Made by a program: the position numbers and the translations under genes. The notes under the pieces are model-generated. The model made no database searches. It saw nothing but the letters and a program-made list of their open reading frames with translations, and was not told where the DNA came from. From Cernens ardua (GTDB taxonomy: Bacteria > Pseudomonadota > Gammaproteobacteria > Pseudomonadales > Halomonadaceae), in NCBI RefSeq assembly GCF_051251085.1, contig NZ_JBPCZH010000001.1, positions 124,001 to 188,000 of the forward strand: a stretch of 64,000 nt of DNA, read 5' to 3'. Positions 17,147 to 25,871 of this stretch are shown here, one piece after another (position 1 is the first letter of the stretch; each line of letters begins with the position of its first letter).

Positions 17147-17890
17147 ATGGCGACTATTCAGCTCAATTGTGATCTTGGTGAAAATTTCGGTCTTTATACA
17201 TTGGGGGATCAAACAGCAGCGCTCAAGTATGTTGACCAGGCCAATCTTGCCTGTGGCTTTCATGCAGGTGATTTTTCCGTGATGGCGCGTTCAGTAGCGG
17301 ATGCTGTTACACACAATATCAGCATTGGTGCGCACCCGGGCTATCCGGATTTACAGGGTTTTGGACGAAGAGCGATGGCATTCTCGCCACGGGAAGTGAC
17401 GAATCTCATGCTGTATCAGATGGGGGCACTGAATGCGTTCTGTCAAATGCATGGCAAACAGATCGAGTATGTCAAGCCCCATGGTGCGCTTTATCATGCT
17501 ATCTATAAAGACAGCGAAATGCTTGAAGCAGCACTGGTGGCCTGTAAGCAATTTCGTGAGGGATTACCGTTGATGACGCTTGCGGTAGCCGACCCTTCTG
17601 AAGTAAAGGCCAAAGCTGAAAAGCAGGGGGTTCCCGTTTTGTTTGAGGCTTTTGCGGATCGCGCTTATCTGGCGGATGCGACCTTATCTCCACGTTCACA
17701 CCCTGATGCCGTACATCATGATCAGGCGCGTATTGTTCAACAAGGAGTAGCTATTGCAACGGGGCAGCCAATCACCACTTTGGAAGGGAAGTCGCTCACT
17801 CTTCAAGCGGATACATTGTGTGTTCATGGTGATAACCCTACGTCCCTGGCGGTGCTGAAATCGCTAAGAGCTGCTTTGGAGGATGTGTGA
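17147..17890 (+). CDS. pxpA: 5-oxoprolinase subunit PxpA
   Basis: LamB/YcsF-family subunit of the prokaryotic ATP-dependent 5-oxoprolinase, which with PxpB and PxpC opens 5-oxo-L-proline (pyroglutamate) to L-glutamate and so removes this spontaneous damage product. The protein has 247 residues, as expected. Characteristic blocks: LNCDLGENFG at the N terminus, ANLACGFHAGDF, IGAHPGYPDLQGFGRR, VKPHGALYH and FADRAYLADATLSPRS. The ATG follows a TAGGAGG ribosome binding site. The stop overlaps the start of pxpB (GTGA), implying translational coupling. Confidence 0.96.
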   Translation: MATIQLNCDLGENFGLYTLGDQTAALKYVDQANLACGFHAGDFSVMARSVADAVTHNISIGAHPGYPDLQGFGRRAMAFSPREVTNLMLYQMGALNAFCQMHGKQIEYVKPHGALYHAIYKDSEMLEAALVACKQFREGLPLMTLAVADPSEVKAKAEKQGVPVLFEAFADRAYLADATLSPRSHPDAVHHDQARIVQQGVAIATGQPITTLEGKSLTLQADTLCVHGDNPTSLAVLKSLRAALEDV

Positions 17891-18678
17891 CTCAACAACC
17901 CTCTATCGAACCCGCTGGCGCAGATGCAGCATTAATCCTGTTCGAGGAATGCCCTTCAGAAGCGACCTCACTTGCTATTATTGGTTGTCTGAAACGCATT
18001 GAAGCGCAGTTGGGAACACTTTTGTTGGATAGTATCCCGGGGTGGAATTCACTGCTTATTCACTACGATAGGCAACGTATGAACTATCGTGATCTGGCAG
18101 GGAGGCTCAAGTCAGTACTGGCGGAATGGCAGGATACTTCGAGCTGCCTGGATGAAATAGCCGTGGTACCTGGCACTACAGCCGGTGAAAAAAGTGCGCC
18201 TTCGTTGCGGCGCACTCACCTCATGCCTGTTCTCTATGATGGTGAAGATTTGCCTGCCATTTCACTAAAGACGGGACTGACCATAGACGAGATCATCACT
18301 GCACATCAGGCCGGTGATTATTACGTAGGCGCCGTTGGGTTTGTGCCCGGTTTTGCCTATATGGGAGGCCTTGATGGACGTTTGAGTGCCCCCCGTCGCG
18401 ATACTCCTCGCGTTGCTGTGCCCAAGGGTAGTGTGGCTATTGCTGAGGCGCAAACCAGTATCTATCCCGAAGAGCTTCCGGGAGGATGGAACCTGATTGG
18501 CCGCTGTCCATTACGACTCTATGACCATCGACGTCAGCCACCGGGGCGTTTTCAAGTGGGCGACAAGGTTCAGTTTGTGGCGATTGATGAGGCACGTTTT
18601 CATCAGCTTGAGGGCCTTTGGTCGTGGGAGGGGGAGGAAACCGAGCAAGAGGGAAGTACAGATGTCTCAGCAGGATGA
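17887..18678 (+). CDS. pxpB: 5-oxoprolinase subunit PxpB
   Basis: KipI/allophanate-hydrolase-subunit-1 type protein, 263 residues, second subunit of 5-oxoprolinase. The conserved core is clear: GFVPGFAYMGGLDGRLSAPR, followed by PKGSVAIAEAQTSIYP and PGGWNLIGRCPLRLYD. The GTG start lies inside the last codons of pxpA. In B. subtilis the orthologue KipI was first described as an inhibitor of the sporulation kinase KinA, but the ancestral role is enzymatic. Its last 17 bases overlap the chosen start of pxpC. Confidence 0.95.
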   Translation: MTQQPSIEPAGADAALILFEECPSEATSLAIIGCLKRIEAQLGTLLLDSIPGWNSLLIHYDRQRMNYRDLAGRLKSVLAEWQDTSSCLDEIAVVPGTTAGEKSAPSLRRTHLMPVLYDGEDLPAISLKTGLTIDEIITAHQAGDYYVGAVGFVPGFAYMGGLDGRLSAPRRDTPRVAVPKGSVAIAEAQTSIYPEELPGGWNLIGRCPLRLYDHRRQPPGRFQVGDKVQFVAIDEARFHQLEGLWSWEGEETEQEGSTDVSAG

Positions 18679-19795
18679 AAACAGGATGTATTGCGACCAC
18701 ACGCTATCAGATACGCATATTTTCGACGCTACGGACATAGGGCTGGAAATCCTCAAGCCCGGTATGCTTTCTCAATTACAGGATGCAGGGCGTGTTGGGT
18801 TCCTGCGTTATGGTGTCTCTCATGCGGGCGTTATGGACAGATATGCCTCAGCGTGGGCGAACCGTCTAGTGGGTAATCCGGCCACCATGCCTTTGATCGA
18901 GGTCACCTTGGGTGGTCTTCAATTTCGTTCCCGTATTGCGACGTGGGTGTCTGTCACCGGAGCAACGTTGGATGTTCGGGTGGATGGACACCTTCAGCCA
19001 AAGTGGTCGCGATTTTGGGTAGAAGTAGGGCAGACTATTTCGTTGGGTTTTGCCTCATCAGGCCAACGTGCCTATGTGGCCGTTGCGGGTGGATTGATGG
19101 CACCTCAAGTATTGAATTCAGTCTCTACGCATCAACGTAACAGGCTGGGCGGTTTGAAAGGGAATGGCCAGCCGCTCCAACAGAATGATTTTATACCGTT
19201 ATCTTGTGGGCGCTTGCTAAACTCTGGGAATCCTTCTTCCCACCTTATCAGGAGGAAAGAGACACAAAGTAACGCTCAGGAGAGTCGGAATAACAACGTT
19301 GATGGCAAAGTAACCAAAATGCATTACCAATATCAGGGGCGCTATAAACATTCAGCACGCGCACATTGGGAGTATATTCCTGATTATAGTCACGACGTTA
19401 CTATTCGTATTCAAGCGGGAGCCGACTGGCGTCTACTCGACCATGATCAGCGCGAAAAATTTCTGAGCCAATGGTGGGAAATCTCTTCTCAATCGGATCG
19501 TATGGGAATACGCCTTACCCATCAAACACCGATTGAAGGAGCACCCAAACGGCAATTATCGCTGGGTATCACAGCGGGGGCAATTCAATTACCGCCCAGC
19601 GGAGAGCCGATAATTCTGGCGGCTGATTGCCAAACCATGGGAGGATATCCTGTTATCGGGTGGGTGCATCCACTGGACATGAGCTTGCTGGCGCAGATGG
19701 CTTCTCATCGTAAAGTTCGCTTCACATTAGTGGAAATCGATGACATTCAGGCAGATATAGCCAAACTGGATGATTTTTTCTCGATAATTCCCTGA
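18662..19795 (+). CDS. pxpC: 5-oxoprolinase subunit PxpC, with insertion
   Basis: KipA/allophanate-hydrolase-subunit-2 type protein, third subunit of 5-oxoprolinase. The signatures are LEILKPGMLSQLQDAGRVGF, GVSHAGVMDRYA, AYVAVAGG and QTMGGYPVIGWV. At 377 residues it is longer than usual (about 310-335); the excess is a hydrophilic stretch rich in Asn, Gln, Arg and Ser around residues 180-225 (about 19200-19340), between the two halves. ATG 18662 has GAGGGA upstream and overlaps the end of pxpB; the frame is open further upstream but only as a shadow of pxpB. Last gene of the operon. Confidence 0.93.
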   Translation: MSQQDENRMYCDHTLSDTHIFDATDIGLEILKPGMLSQLQDAGRVGFLRYGVSHAGVMDRYASAWANRLVGNPATMPLIEVTLGGLQFRSRIATWVSVTGATLDVRVDGHLQPKWSRFWVEVGQTISLGFASSGQRAYVAVAGGLMAPQVLNSVSTHQRNRLGGLKGNGQPLQQNDFIPLSCGRLLNSGNPSSHLIRRKETQSNAQESRNNNVDGKVTKMHYQYQGRYKHSARAHWEYIPDYSHDVTIRIQAGADWRLLDHDQREKFLSQWWEISSQSDRMGIRLTHQTPIEGAPKRQLSLGITAGAIQLPPSGEPIILAADCQTMGGYPVIGWVHPLDMSLLAQMASHRKVRFTLVEIDDIQADIAKLDDFFSIIP

Positions 19796-19863
19796 TAATA
19801 GTTTCTCTGTACCTAGAGTTTCCCTAGTCCAATCAGTAAACTCATACTCGATATCCCTATGCC

Positions 19864-20895
19864 ATGAGGTGCCTTATTTTCAGGTCTACTTCTTCAAAAA
19901 GAATAGTGCTCCAGCTGTCATTTATGGTCATTATCGGGATTTTAACGCTGGTTGTGGCCTTGTGCTGCGGACGTTATGACCTGACGGTTCGTCAAGTATT
20001 CTACGCATTGTCTGCCCCCCCCTGGCTCGGTCATCCAGGGAACATTGCCGATATTGTGGTATGGGATGCACGGTTGCCCCGTATAGCCGCAGCTATATTG
20101 GTGGGCGCCGCATTGGGTTGTGCGGGAAATACGTATCAGGCTGTCTTTCGTAATCCATTGGTTTCCCCTGATTTGATGGGGGTATTGAGCGGTTCAGCCT
20201 TTGGGGCTGCGTTACTTATTGTATTGGGTATGCCCTTGGCGCTTGTGCAATCAGGGGCATTTATGGGCGGTTTGGTGGCTGTTGGCGTAGGCCTGATGGT
20301 CGCTTCTTTATTACCGGAAGGTGGTTTGTTAACACTGTTATTGGGTGGATTGATTGCGAATGCGGTTTTCACTGCACTACTTTCTCTGGTGAAATATTTG
20401 GCTGACCCGCTGGACCAGCTACCCGCCGTCATCGATTGGTTATTGGGCTCACTGGCCTCTAGTCATTGGAGTCAATTGGCGCTTCTTGCGCCGCCAGTGG
20501 TGGTGTTGCTAGCTCTACTTATCTGGAAATCCCCTTTATTGGACGTGCTGACTTTGTCGGATGATGAAGCCCAAAGTTTGGGTATTCCTGTAAAACGTAC
20601 GCGCTGGTTTTTTATTCTACTGGCAACACTGTTGTCGTCCCTCACCATTTCGATGGCTGGTATCATCGGTTGGGTGGGCTTGTTGGTTCCCCACATTGCG
20701 CGTTTACTTATCGGTGCCGAACATCGGCACACTATGCCTCTATGCGCCTTACTGGGGGCAATCGGCATGATTCTGGCAGATACGGTGGCTCGTTCCATCA
20801 GCAGTGGCGAAGTCCCTTTGGGTATTATCACTGAACTGGTAGGGGCTCTGGCGTTTATCATTGTATTGCAACGTGTACAGGGTAGCTGGCGATGA
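19864..20895 (+). CDS. FecCD-type iron-siderophore ABC permease
   Basis: Inner-membrane permease of the BtuC/FecCD family, 343 residues with about 9-10 hydrophobic helices, a length suited to a homodimer. Family blocks are WDARLPRIAAAILVGAALG near the N terminus, YQAVFRNPLVSPDLMG, and GIIGWVGLLVPHIARLL, the loop that contacts the ATPase. The ATG overlaps the next gene by ATGA. It follows pxpC after 68 bp, so cotranscription with that operon cannot be excluded, but the function is different. The substrate is inferred to be a ferric siderophore from the TonB receptor and Fur box downstream; vitamin B12 or haem are alternatives. Confidence 0.93.
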   Translation: MRCLIFRSTSSKRIVLQLSFMVIIGILTLVVALCCGRYDLTVRQVFYALSAPPWLGHPGNIADIVVWDARLPRIAAAILVGAALGCAGNTYQAVFRNPLVSPDLMGVLSGSAFGAALLIVLGMPLALVQSGAFMGGLVAVGVGLMVASLLPEGGLLTLLLGGLIANAVFTALLSLVKYLADPLDQLPAVIDWLLGSLASSHWSQLALLAPPVVVLLALLIWKSPLLDVLTLSDDEAQSLGIPVKRTRWFFILLATLLSSLTISMAGIIGWVGLLVPHIARLLIGAEHRHTMPLCALLGAIGMILADTVARSISSGEVPLGIITELVGALAFIIVLQRVQGSWR

Positions 20896-21689
20896 AGTCT
20901 TCCTCTAATAGCGACCGTGCGGTTCCTTCTGCGTTAATCATTGATCACCTTGGTTTTTCACGCCATGGGCGTTCTATATTCAGCGATCTGTCGCTTTCTT
21001 TTCAGGGAGGTGAATTCGTTGGGCTATTGGGAGCGAATGGGGCAGGGAAGAGCACGCTTTTGAAGACACTGGCTGGTTTTATCAGGCCATCGAGCGGCGG
21101 CGTGTCGCTCTTCGACCGTGCGCTCACATCACTTTCACCCAGGCAGATAGCACGCTACATTGCCTATGTACCTCAGCAAACACAGTTTTCTTTTCCCTAT
21201 ACAGTGCGGCGTATTGTTGAAATGGGGACTCTTCCCCACCATCACTCTGGAACAGCATCATATGCCATGAGTCAAGCCATTGAAGATGGCATGGCATGTA
21301 TGGGGCTAAAAGCCTTGTCAAATCGCAAGGTCACCATGCTCTCGGGCGGGGAACGCCAACGTGTCATGATTGCCCGTGCTTTTGCTCAGCATACGCCTAT
21401 CCTGTTATTGGATGAGCCGATGACGGGATTGGATTACGGTTTTCAGCTCAGGTTAATGGCTCTGTTGAAGCACTGTTGCACGGAAGGGCGGCTGGTTATC
21501 ATGACATCGCATCGCCCCGAGGAGCTATTCAACCAGGTCAATCGGGTTTTGATCCTCGATGAAGGCCAAATAACCGATGACGGTTTCCCTGAGAGTACTC
21601 TTACCGCAGCACGGTTGTCTCGCCTGTATAATGTTCCACTACATGAGTGGGATCATCACGGCGGTAGAGGCTTTCAGCTAGACGAATAG
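20892..21689 (+). CDS. Iron-siderophore ABC transporter ATPase
   Basis: Cytoplasmic ATP-binding subunit of the FecE/FepC type, 265 residues. Walker A GANGAGKST, Q-loop VPQQTQF, signature LSGGERQRV, Walker B ILLLDEP and the H-loop histidine in TSHRPEEL are all intact. The start codon overlaps the permease stop (ATGA), indicating coupled translation. With the permease and the binding protein downstream it forms a complete importer. The C-terminal tail is hydrophilic and His-rich (HEWDHHGG), which may be incidental. Confidence 0.95.
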   Translation: MKSSSNSDRAVPSALIIDHLGFSRHGRSIFSDLSLSFQGGEFVGLLGANGAGKSTLLKTLAGFIRPSSGGVSLFDRALTSLSPRQIARYIAYVPQQTQFSFPYTVRRIVEMGTLPHHHSGTASYAMSQAIEDGMACMGLKALSNRKVTMLSGGERQRVMIARAFAQHTPILLLDEPMTGLDYGFQLRLMALLKHCCTEGRLVIMTSHRPEELFNQVNRVLILDEGQITDDGFPESTLTAARLSRLYNVPLHEWDHHGGRGFQLDE

Positions 21690-21815
21690 TACGTCGTTGT
21701 CCCATCACTCAAGGTTTTGCATGTTTCAAGAGGTGAACATGAAGCCTATTCTTCCGTGACATGCGTGCAGAACCGGGAGTGTATATTCAGGGGGCATTGT
21801 GAAGGAGGGAAGGGC

Positions 21816-22931
21816 TTGAAAACAACGATATGTACGCGAAGTAAACGCTGCGGGCACCTTGTTGGTTTTGTATTGATGGGATTGATTGGCCTATGCAGCA
21901 GTGGGGCAGCTTTAGCAAATCCTCAGCGTATCGTAGAAGGGTGGTATGCGCATAATGCGACACTTCTTATGCTGGGGGCCGGCCATCAGATTGTGGCAAC
22001 GGTGGCGCGGCCAAATACCTTACCATGGATGTTCGAGTTGTTTCCTGAATTACATCAAGCACAAGTGTTACCCTCACCCCGTTTAAACGGGGAGCAACTG
22101 CTGACACTCCACCCTGATCTTGTATTTATTCCCAAGGGGAACACTTCCGTAGACGAATTGCGAAGGCTTGGATTATCTGTTGATGAAGAAGGCTTTGACA
22201 GTTTTCAGGGAATGCTGGCCAGCGTGAATCGGACAGCAGAATTGCTGGGTACACCGTTGGCCAAACAGCGAGCAACAGCATTTGAGACTGCCTTGCTTCA
22301 ACAATTGCCTTCTCATAGCTCAATATCTCCACCCATATCATCTGCGCCAATATCTTTTCATACGGGCCATACAGGTAATTCGCCGGCTGACGCCTGGGGG
22401 GATGCTTCTACACGAAAGGAGGGAGCTGTTAGGGAGGATCAGGCAAGCCGACAGCCTGTACGCGTGCTTCATATCGAATCAATATCGCCCTTACAGGTTG
22501 ATGGTGGACGCACAATTATTGATCAATGGATAAGAAGTGCAGGGGGTATCAACGTGGCCCATGACTTGGTTGGAAACAAGCGGCCGGTCTCTATCGAGCA
22601 GGTTCTTGCCTGGCAGCCTCAGGTCATTATTGTTGGTGATACCGCTGGTTCTCTGGATACTTTGGATCAGAACCCGCTGTGGCAGCAGATCGATGCAGTC
22701 AAGCAAGGTCGTGTCGTGCGTAATCCCGGGGGAATATTTCCATGGGATCGTTATGGGCCGGAACTGCTTTTGCAATTGGAATGGGCTCATGAGCTTTTGT
22801 CAAAAGGTAAAATCGATCAACCTTTGATGATCAACAAAATAATTCACTTCTATCAGCAGTTTTATGGTGTTGAACTGAACAAGACCGATGCTATTCGTAT
22901 GTTGAAAGGACTTCCTCCGGCGGATCAATGA
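21816..22931 (+). CDS. Periplasmic iron-siderophore binding protein
   Basis: Type III (TroA/BtuF-like) solute-binding protein for the adjacent ABC importer, about 371 residues. A signal peptide is present: basic start (KTTICTRSKRCGH), a hydrophobic core and cleavage near GAALA-NP. I choose TTG 21816, which has AAGGAGGG 6 bp upstream, rather than the upstream ATG 21717, which lacks signals. Conserved blocks are RIVEGWYAHNATLLMLGAG and QPQVIIVGD with a C-terminal helix. Between the lobes, about residues 165-215, there is a Ser/Pro/Thr-rich stretch (LPSHSSISPPISSAPIS onward) that looks like a flexible insertion. No lipobox, so it should be soluble in the periplasm. Confidence 0.85.
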   Translation: MKTTICTRSKRCGHLVGFVLMGLIGLCSSGAALANPQRIVEGWYAHNATLLMLGAGHQIVATVARPNTLPWMFELFPELHQAQVLPSPRLNGEQLLTLHPDLVFIPKGNTSVDELRRLGLSVDEEGFDSFQGMLASVNRTAELLGTPLAKQRATAFETALLQQLPSHSSISPPISSAPISFHTGHTGNSPADAWGDASTRKEGAVREDQASRQPVRVLHIESISPLQVDGGRTIIDQWIRSAGGINVAHDLVGNKRPVSIEQVLAWQPQVIIVGDTAGSLDTLDQNPLWQQIDAVKQGRVVRNPGGIFPWDRYGPELLLQLEWAHELLSKGKIDQPLMINKIIHFYQQFYGVELNKTDAIRMLKGLPPADQ

Positions 22932-23409
22932 AGGCCCCGTGCGTTCGGTGTATTAGCTCACTTGCCTGTAATGAATGTTTCGGTATGCAGCAAAATACTC
23001 AAGCGGTAAAACAGTGTGATATATAGGCTATATGCGCCATTCTCCAAGACACCTCTTCGCCCAACCGCAATCTACTCCTTTACAGTTTCCCTTCTGAGCC
23101 GAATCTCCTGCTGTTTTGTACGGTATTTACCAAATAAAAACATTTGGCAGTCGTCATTATCATTTCTGGCCTTATTGCAACTTCAGTGTTATTGACATAA
23201 AGATACAAATGATAATAATTTTCATTTGTATCTTTGATGGAATAACCGAATAGGATAACGGCCAATCACTATCACTCATTTAACCTGACCACTTGTTGAT
23301 CATACCCTGGTGAAGTCCGTGATAAACAAGAGAGACATTCCTTTCCCAAAGAGATACGAATGATGCTCTGCTGGAGGAATGGCGGATATATATAGCAAGG
23401 GAAAAAAAC
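22932..23409. other. Regulatory gap before the siderophore receptor
   Basis: About 480 bp without a supported gene. It carries the Fur-type operator at 23199-23235, so the receptor has its own iron-controlled promoter rather than relying on the ABC operon. Short open frames here have no family resemblance. Confidence 0.5.
23199..23235. promoter_or_regulatory. Fur box inside a long inverted repeat
   Basis: TGATAAT-A-ATTTTCA at 23210-23224 matches the 7-1-7 Fur consensus (TGATAATnATTATCA) with one mismatch. It is embedded in a larger perfect inverted repeat: AAAGATACAAATGA (23199-23212) and its complement at 23222-23235, with a 9-base centre. TTGACA at 23192-23197 and a possible -10 TAATTT at 23216-23221 (18 bp apart) would place the operator over the promoter, as expected for iron repression by Fur. 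It is 175 bp upstream of the receptor gene start. Confidence 0.75.
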
Positions 23410-25722
23410 ATGTATAACATATTGAATTACGGCATATATCATTGCGGACATAACCAACCGTCACAAAGGCACTGCAAAAAAAGGGGTTACCTGGTATCTG
23501 CTGGCATGACGGCAGTTTTTTTACTCCCCTTTGGATTTACGACTGCACATGCGCAAACGGTGACTAGGCAGTCTCCCATGACGTCACTTTCAGATAGTGC
23601 TAATAAGCACGAGCAAGCAACTACCAGGGTGAATTCTTCTGATAACACGCAGTTGAAGACCGTGACAGTTTACGGACAGGTGGACGACAGTTGGGAGCGC
23701 ATAGCCGGATATTCTACCGATTTGAGTCAGGCAGCGACAAAAACACCGTCACCCATTGTTGAAACGCCCGAGTCCATCTCAGTCATCGGACATCAGCAGA
23801 TCACAGATCAGGGCTCAACCAGTGTGGCTGATGCTGTTCGTTATACACCTGGTGCATTCGGAAGTCTGGTGGGGGCAGAGAATCGTTACGATTATATCTC
23901 TCTACGTGGGTTCAGTGATGGTAATATTGATAATATCTACCTTGATGGACTAAAAGTGCTGGGTGATTCCGGTTCATACAGTACTTCACAGATTGATCCC
24001 TTCTTCCTCGAACGAGTCGATATCCTCAAAGGACCCTCTTCGGTTCTGTATGGTAATAGTTCACCGGGGGGTATTGTCATGCTGGAAAGCAAACGGCCTG
24101 ATGTTGTGCCTCACCAGTATGTCCAGCTGCAGGGAGGAAACCGTTCGACTCGCGGATCTGCTTTCGATCTGACTGGACCAATGACAGCAGACGGTACCTT
24201 ATCCTATCGCTTATTGGGTAGAGCCAACCAAACCAACACCCAATACCACCTGCACAAACCTACGACCCACTATGCCTTCATGCCACAGGTTACATGGACA
24301 CCTGATGACAAGACGTCACTGAACCTTCAGGCCTATATTCAACATGATGGTGGGAATAGTTACCATAGTGGAGTTCCCATGGCAGGGGCGCTCGATCAAT
24401 ATCACGGTAAGCGAATTTCAAGCCGTTTCTTTGATGGTGATCCTTCTGACCTCTTCCATCGCAATGAGGCGATGATAGGTTACGAGTTTGGACATCAGTT
24501 CAACAAGATATGGTCAGTTCGCCAGAATATGCGCTATATCCATAGCCGTGTGAACCTGCGTCAAACCTATGGCTATGGCTACCTCAACAGCCAGTCGGAA
24601 GAGCTCAACCGCTATTATACCGGTGCGCAGGAGATGCTGAATTCCTATGCGGTCGATAATATTGCAGAAGCCGATTTCCACACAGGGCCAATCAAGCATA
24701 CTCTGTTAATGGGGCTGGATTATCAATGGCGGCGCACGCACGAAGCCTTGCAGCAAGGGCTAGCCAGCCCATTAAATGCTTTCGCACCTGATTATTCGTT
24801 GCCACTGAACCTGAATATATATGGTGATACTCGTTATCGTCGGGATCTCACACAAACCGGTACTTACCTGTCCGATATGCTGAGTTGGAAACACTGGCGT
24901 CTCTCCCTGGGCGGCCGTGAAGACTGGGTGCGAATTCATGTTCATGATACCACTTCAGGTACGACGACATCCGGTAAAACCAATCATCACTTCAGTGGCA
25001 AGGCAGGTTTACTATATGCCTTTGACAATGGTGTCTCTCCGTTTATTGATTATTCGGAATCCTTCATTCCCGGGAGTAACACCAATATCAATGGGAATCT
25101 TTTAAAACCGACGAAAGGCAAGCAGTGGGAAGGGGGTGTAAAGTTTCAGCCAAAGGGGACAAATGATGCCTATACATTGGCTCTCTATCATATCGATGAG
25201 AGCAACATTGCAACATCTACACCCAATCAAACCTATTACACACCTGTCGGAAAAGTTCGATCTGCAGGGGTGGAGCTTGAAACACATACTCATCTGACAC
25301 CTGATTGGCTGTTGAATGCAAGTTATGCATACGACGCGCTGAAATATAAAAAGTATAACGAAGGCACGAATGATTATGCCGGTAATACCCCATACGGTGC
25401 GCCCAAACACCAGGCCAATGTCTGGAGCACGTATCGATTTAATGGAGGTACATTGTCAGGCCTTATCCTTGGTGGAGGTGTGCGCTATCAATCCGGTATC
25501 TGGGTGGATGCTGCCAACTCCAGAAAGTTACCGAGCGTCACCTTGGTTGATGCCATGCTGCGGTACGACTTCAGTCGTTTGGGGGCAAAAGGGCTTACAT
25601 TCCAGTTGAACGTTAATAACCTTTTCAATCGCCACTACGTTTCATCCTGCTATGACAGTACCGATTACTGTTATTTCGGACAGGATAGATCGATGCTGGC
25701 CACGGTCGGTTACACTTTCTAG
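23410..25722 (+). CDS. TonB-dependent ferric-siderophore receptor
   Basis: Outer-membrane receptor of the FhuA/FoxA type, 770 residues, with an N-terminal signal peptide ending near TTAHA-QT after a long basic n-region. The plug domain follows: TPESISVIGHQQITDQGSTS, then DYISLRGF and ILKGPSSVLYGNSSPGGI. The barrel ends in Tyr-Thr-Phe (VGYTF), the terminal aromatic recognised by the Bam machinery, and the segment with two Cys (SSCYDSTDYCYF) before it is typical of hydroxamate siderophore receptors. ATG 23410 has AAGGG upstream. It is controlled by the Fur box 175 bp upstream. The siderophore cannot be told from sequence; no biosynthesis genes are in the window, so it may use a foreign siderophore. 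Confidence 0.95.
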   Translation: MYNILNYGIYHCGHNQPSQRHCKKRGYLVSAGMTAVFLLPFGFTTAHAQTVTRQSPMTSLSDSANKHEQATTRVNSSDNTQLKTVTVYGQVDDSWERIAGYSTDLSQAATKTPSPIVETPESISVIGHQQITDQGSTSVADAVRYTPGAFGSLVGAENRYDYISLRGFSDGNIDNIYLDGLKVLGDSGSYSTSQIDPFFLERVDILKGPSSVLYGNSSPGGIVMLESKRPDVVPHQYVQLQGGNRSTRGSAFDLTGPMTADGTLSYRLLGRANQTNTQYHLHKPTTHYAFMPQVTWTPDDKTSLNLQAYIQHDGGNSYHSGVPMAGALDQYHGKRISSRFFDGDPSDLFHRNEAMIGYEFGHQFNKIWSVRQNMRYIHSRVNLRQTYGYGYLNSQSEELNRYYTGAQEMLNSYAVDNIAEADFHTGPIKHTLLMGLDYQWRRTHEALQQGLASPLNAFAPDYSLPLNLNIYGDTRYRRDLTQTGTYLSDMLSWKHWRLSLGGREDWVRIHVHDTTSGTTTSGKTNHHFSGKAGLLYAFDNGVSPFIDYSESFIPGSNTNINGNLLKPTKGKQWEGGVKFQPKGTNDAYTLALYHIDESNIATSTPNQTYYTPVGKVRSAGVELETHTHLTPDWLLNASYAYDALKYKKYNEGTNDYAGNTPYGAPKHQANVWSTYRFNGGTLSGLILGGGVRYQSGIWVDAANSRKLPSVTLVDAMLRYDFSRLGAKGLTFQLNVNNLFNRHYVSSCYDSTDYCYFGQDRSMLATVGYTF

Positions 25723-25871
25723 GTAAAGGGCGTCTCGGGGCCTAAGAGGCGATTATATTCCCTGGGCCCCGGGGCCAAAAGAGATGGCATCCGAGCATTC
25801 CCAGTATAAATCTGACAATGGGCAGGATATGTTGTCTCTTGAGTGAAACCGTCAATCAAGGCAGAAGTATA

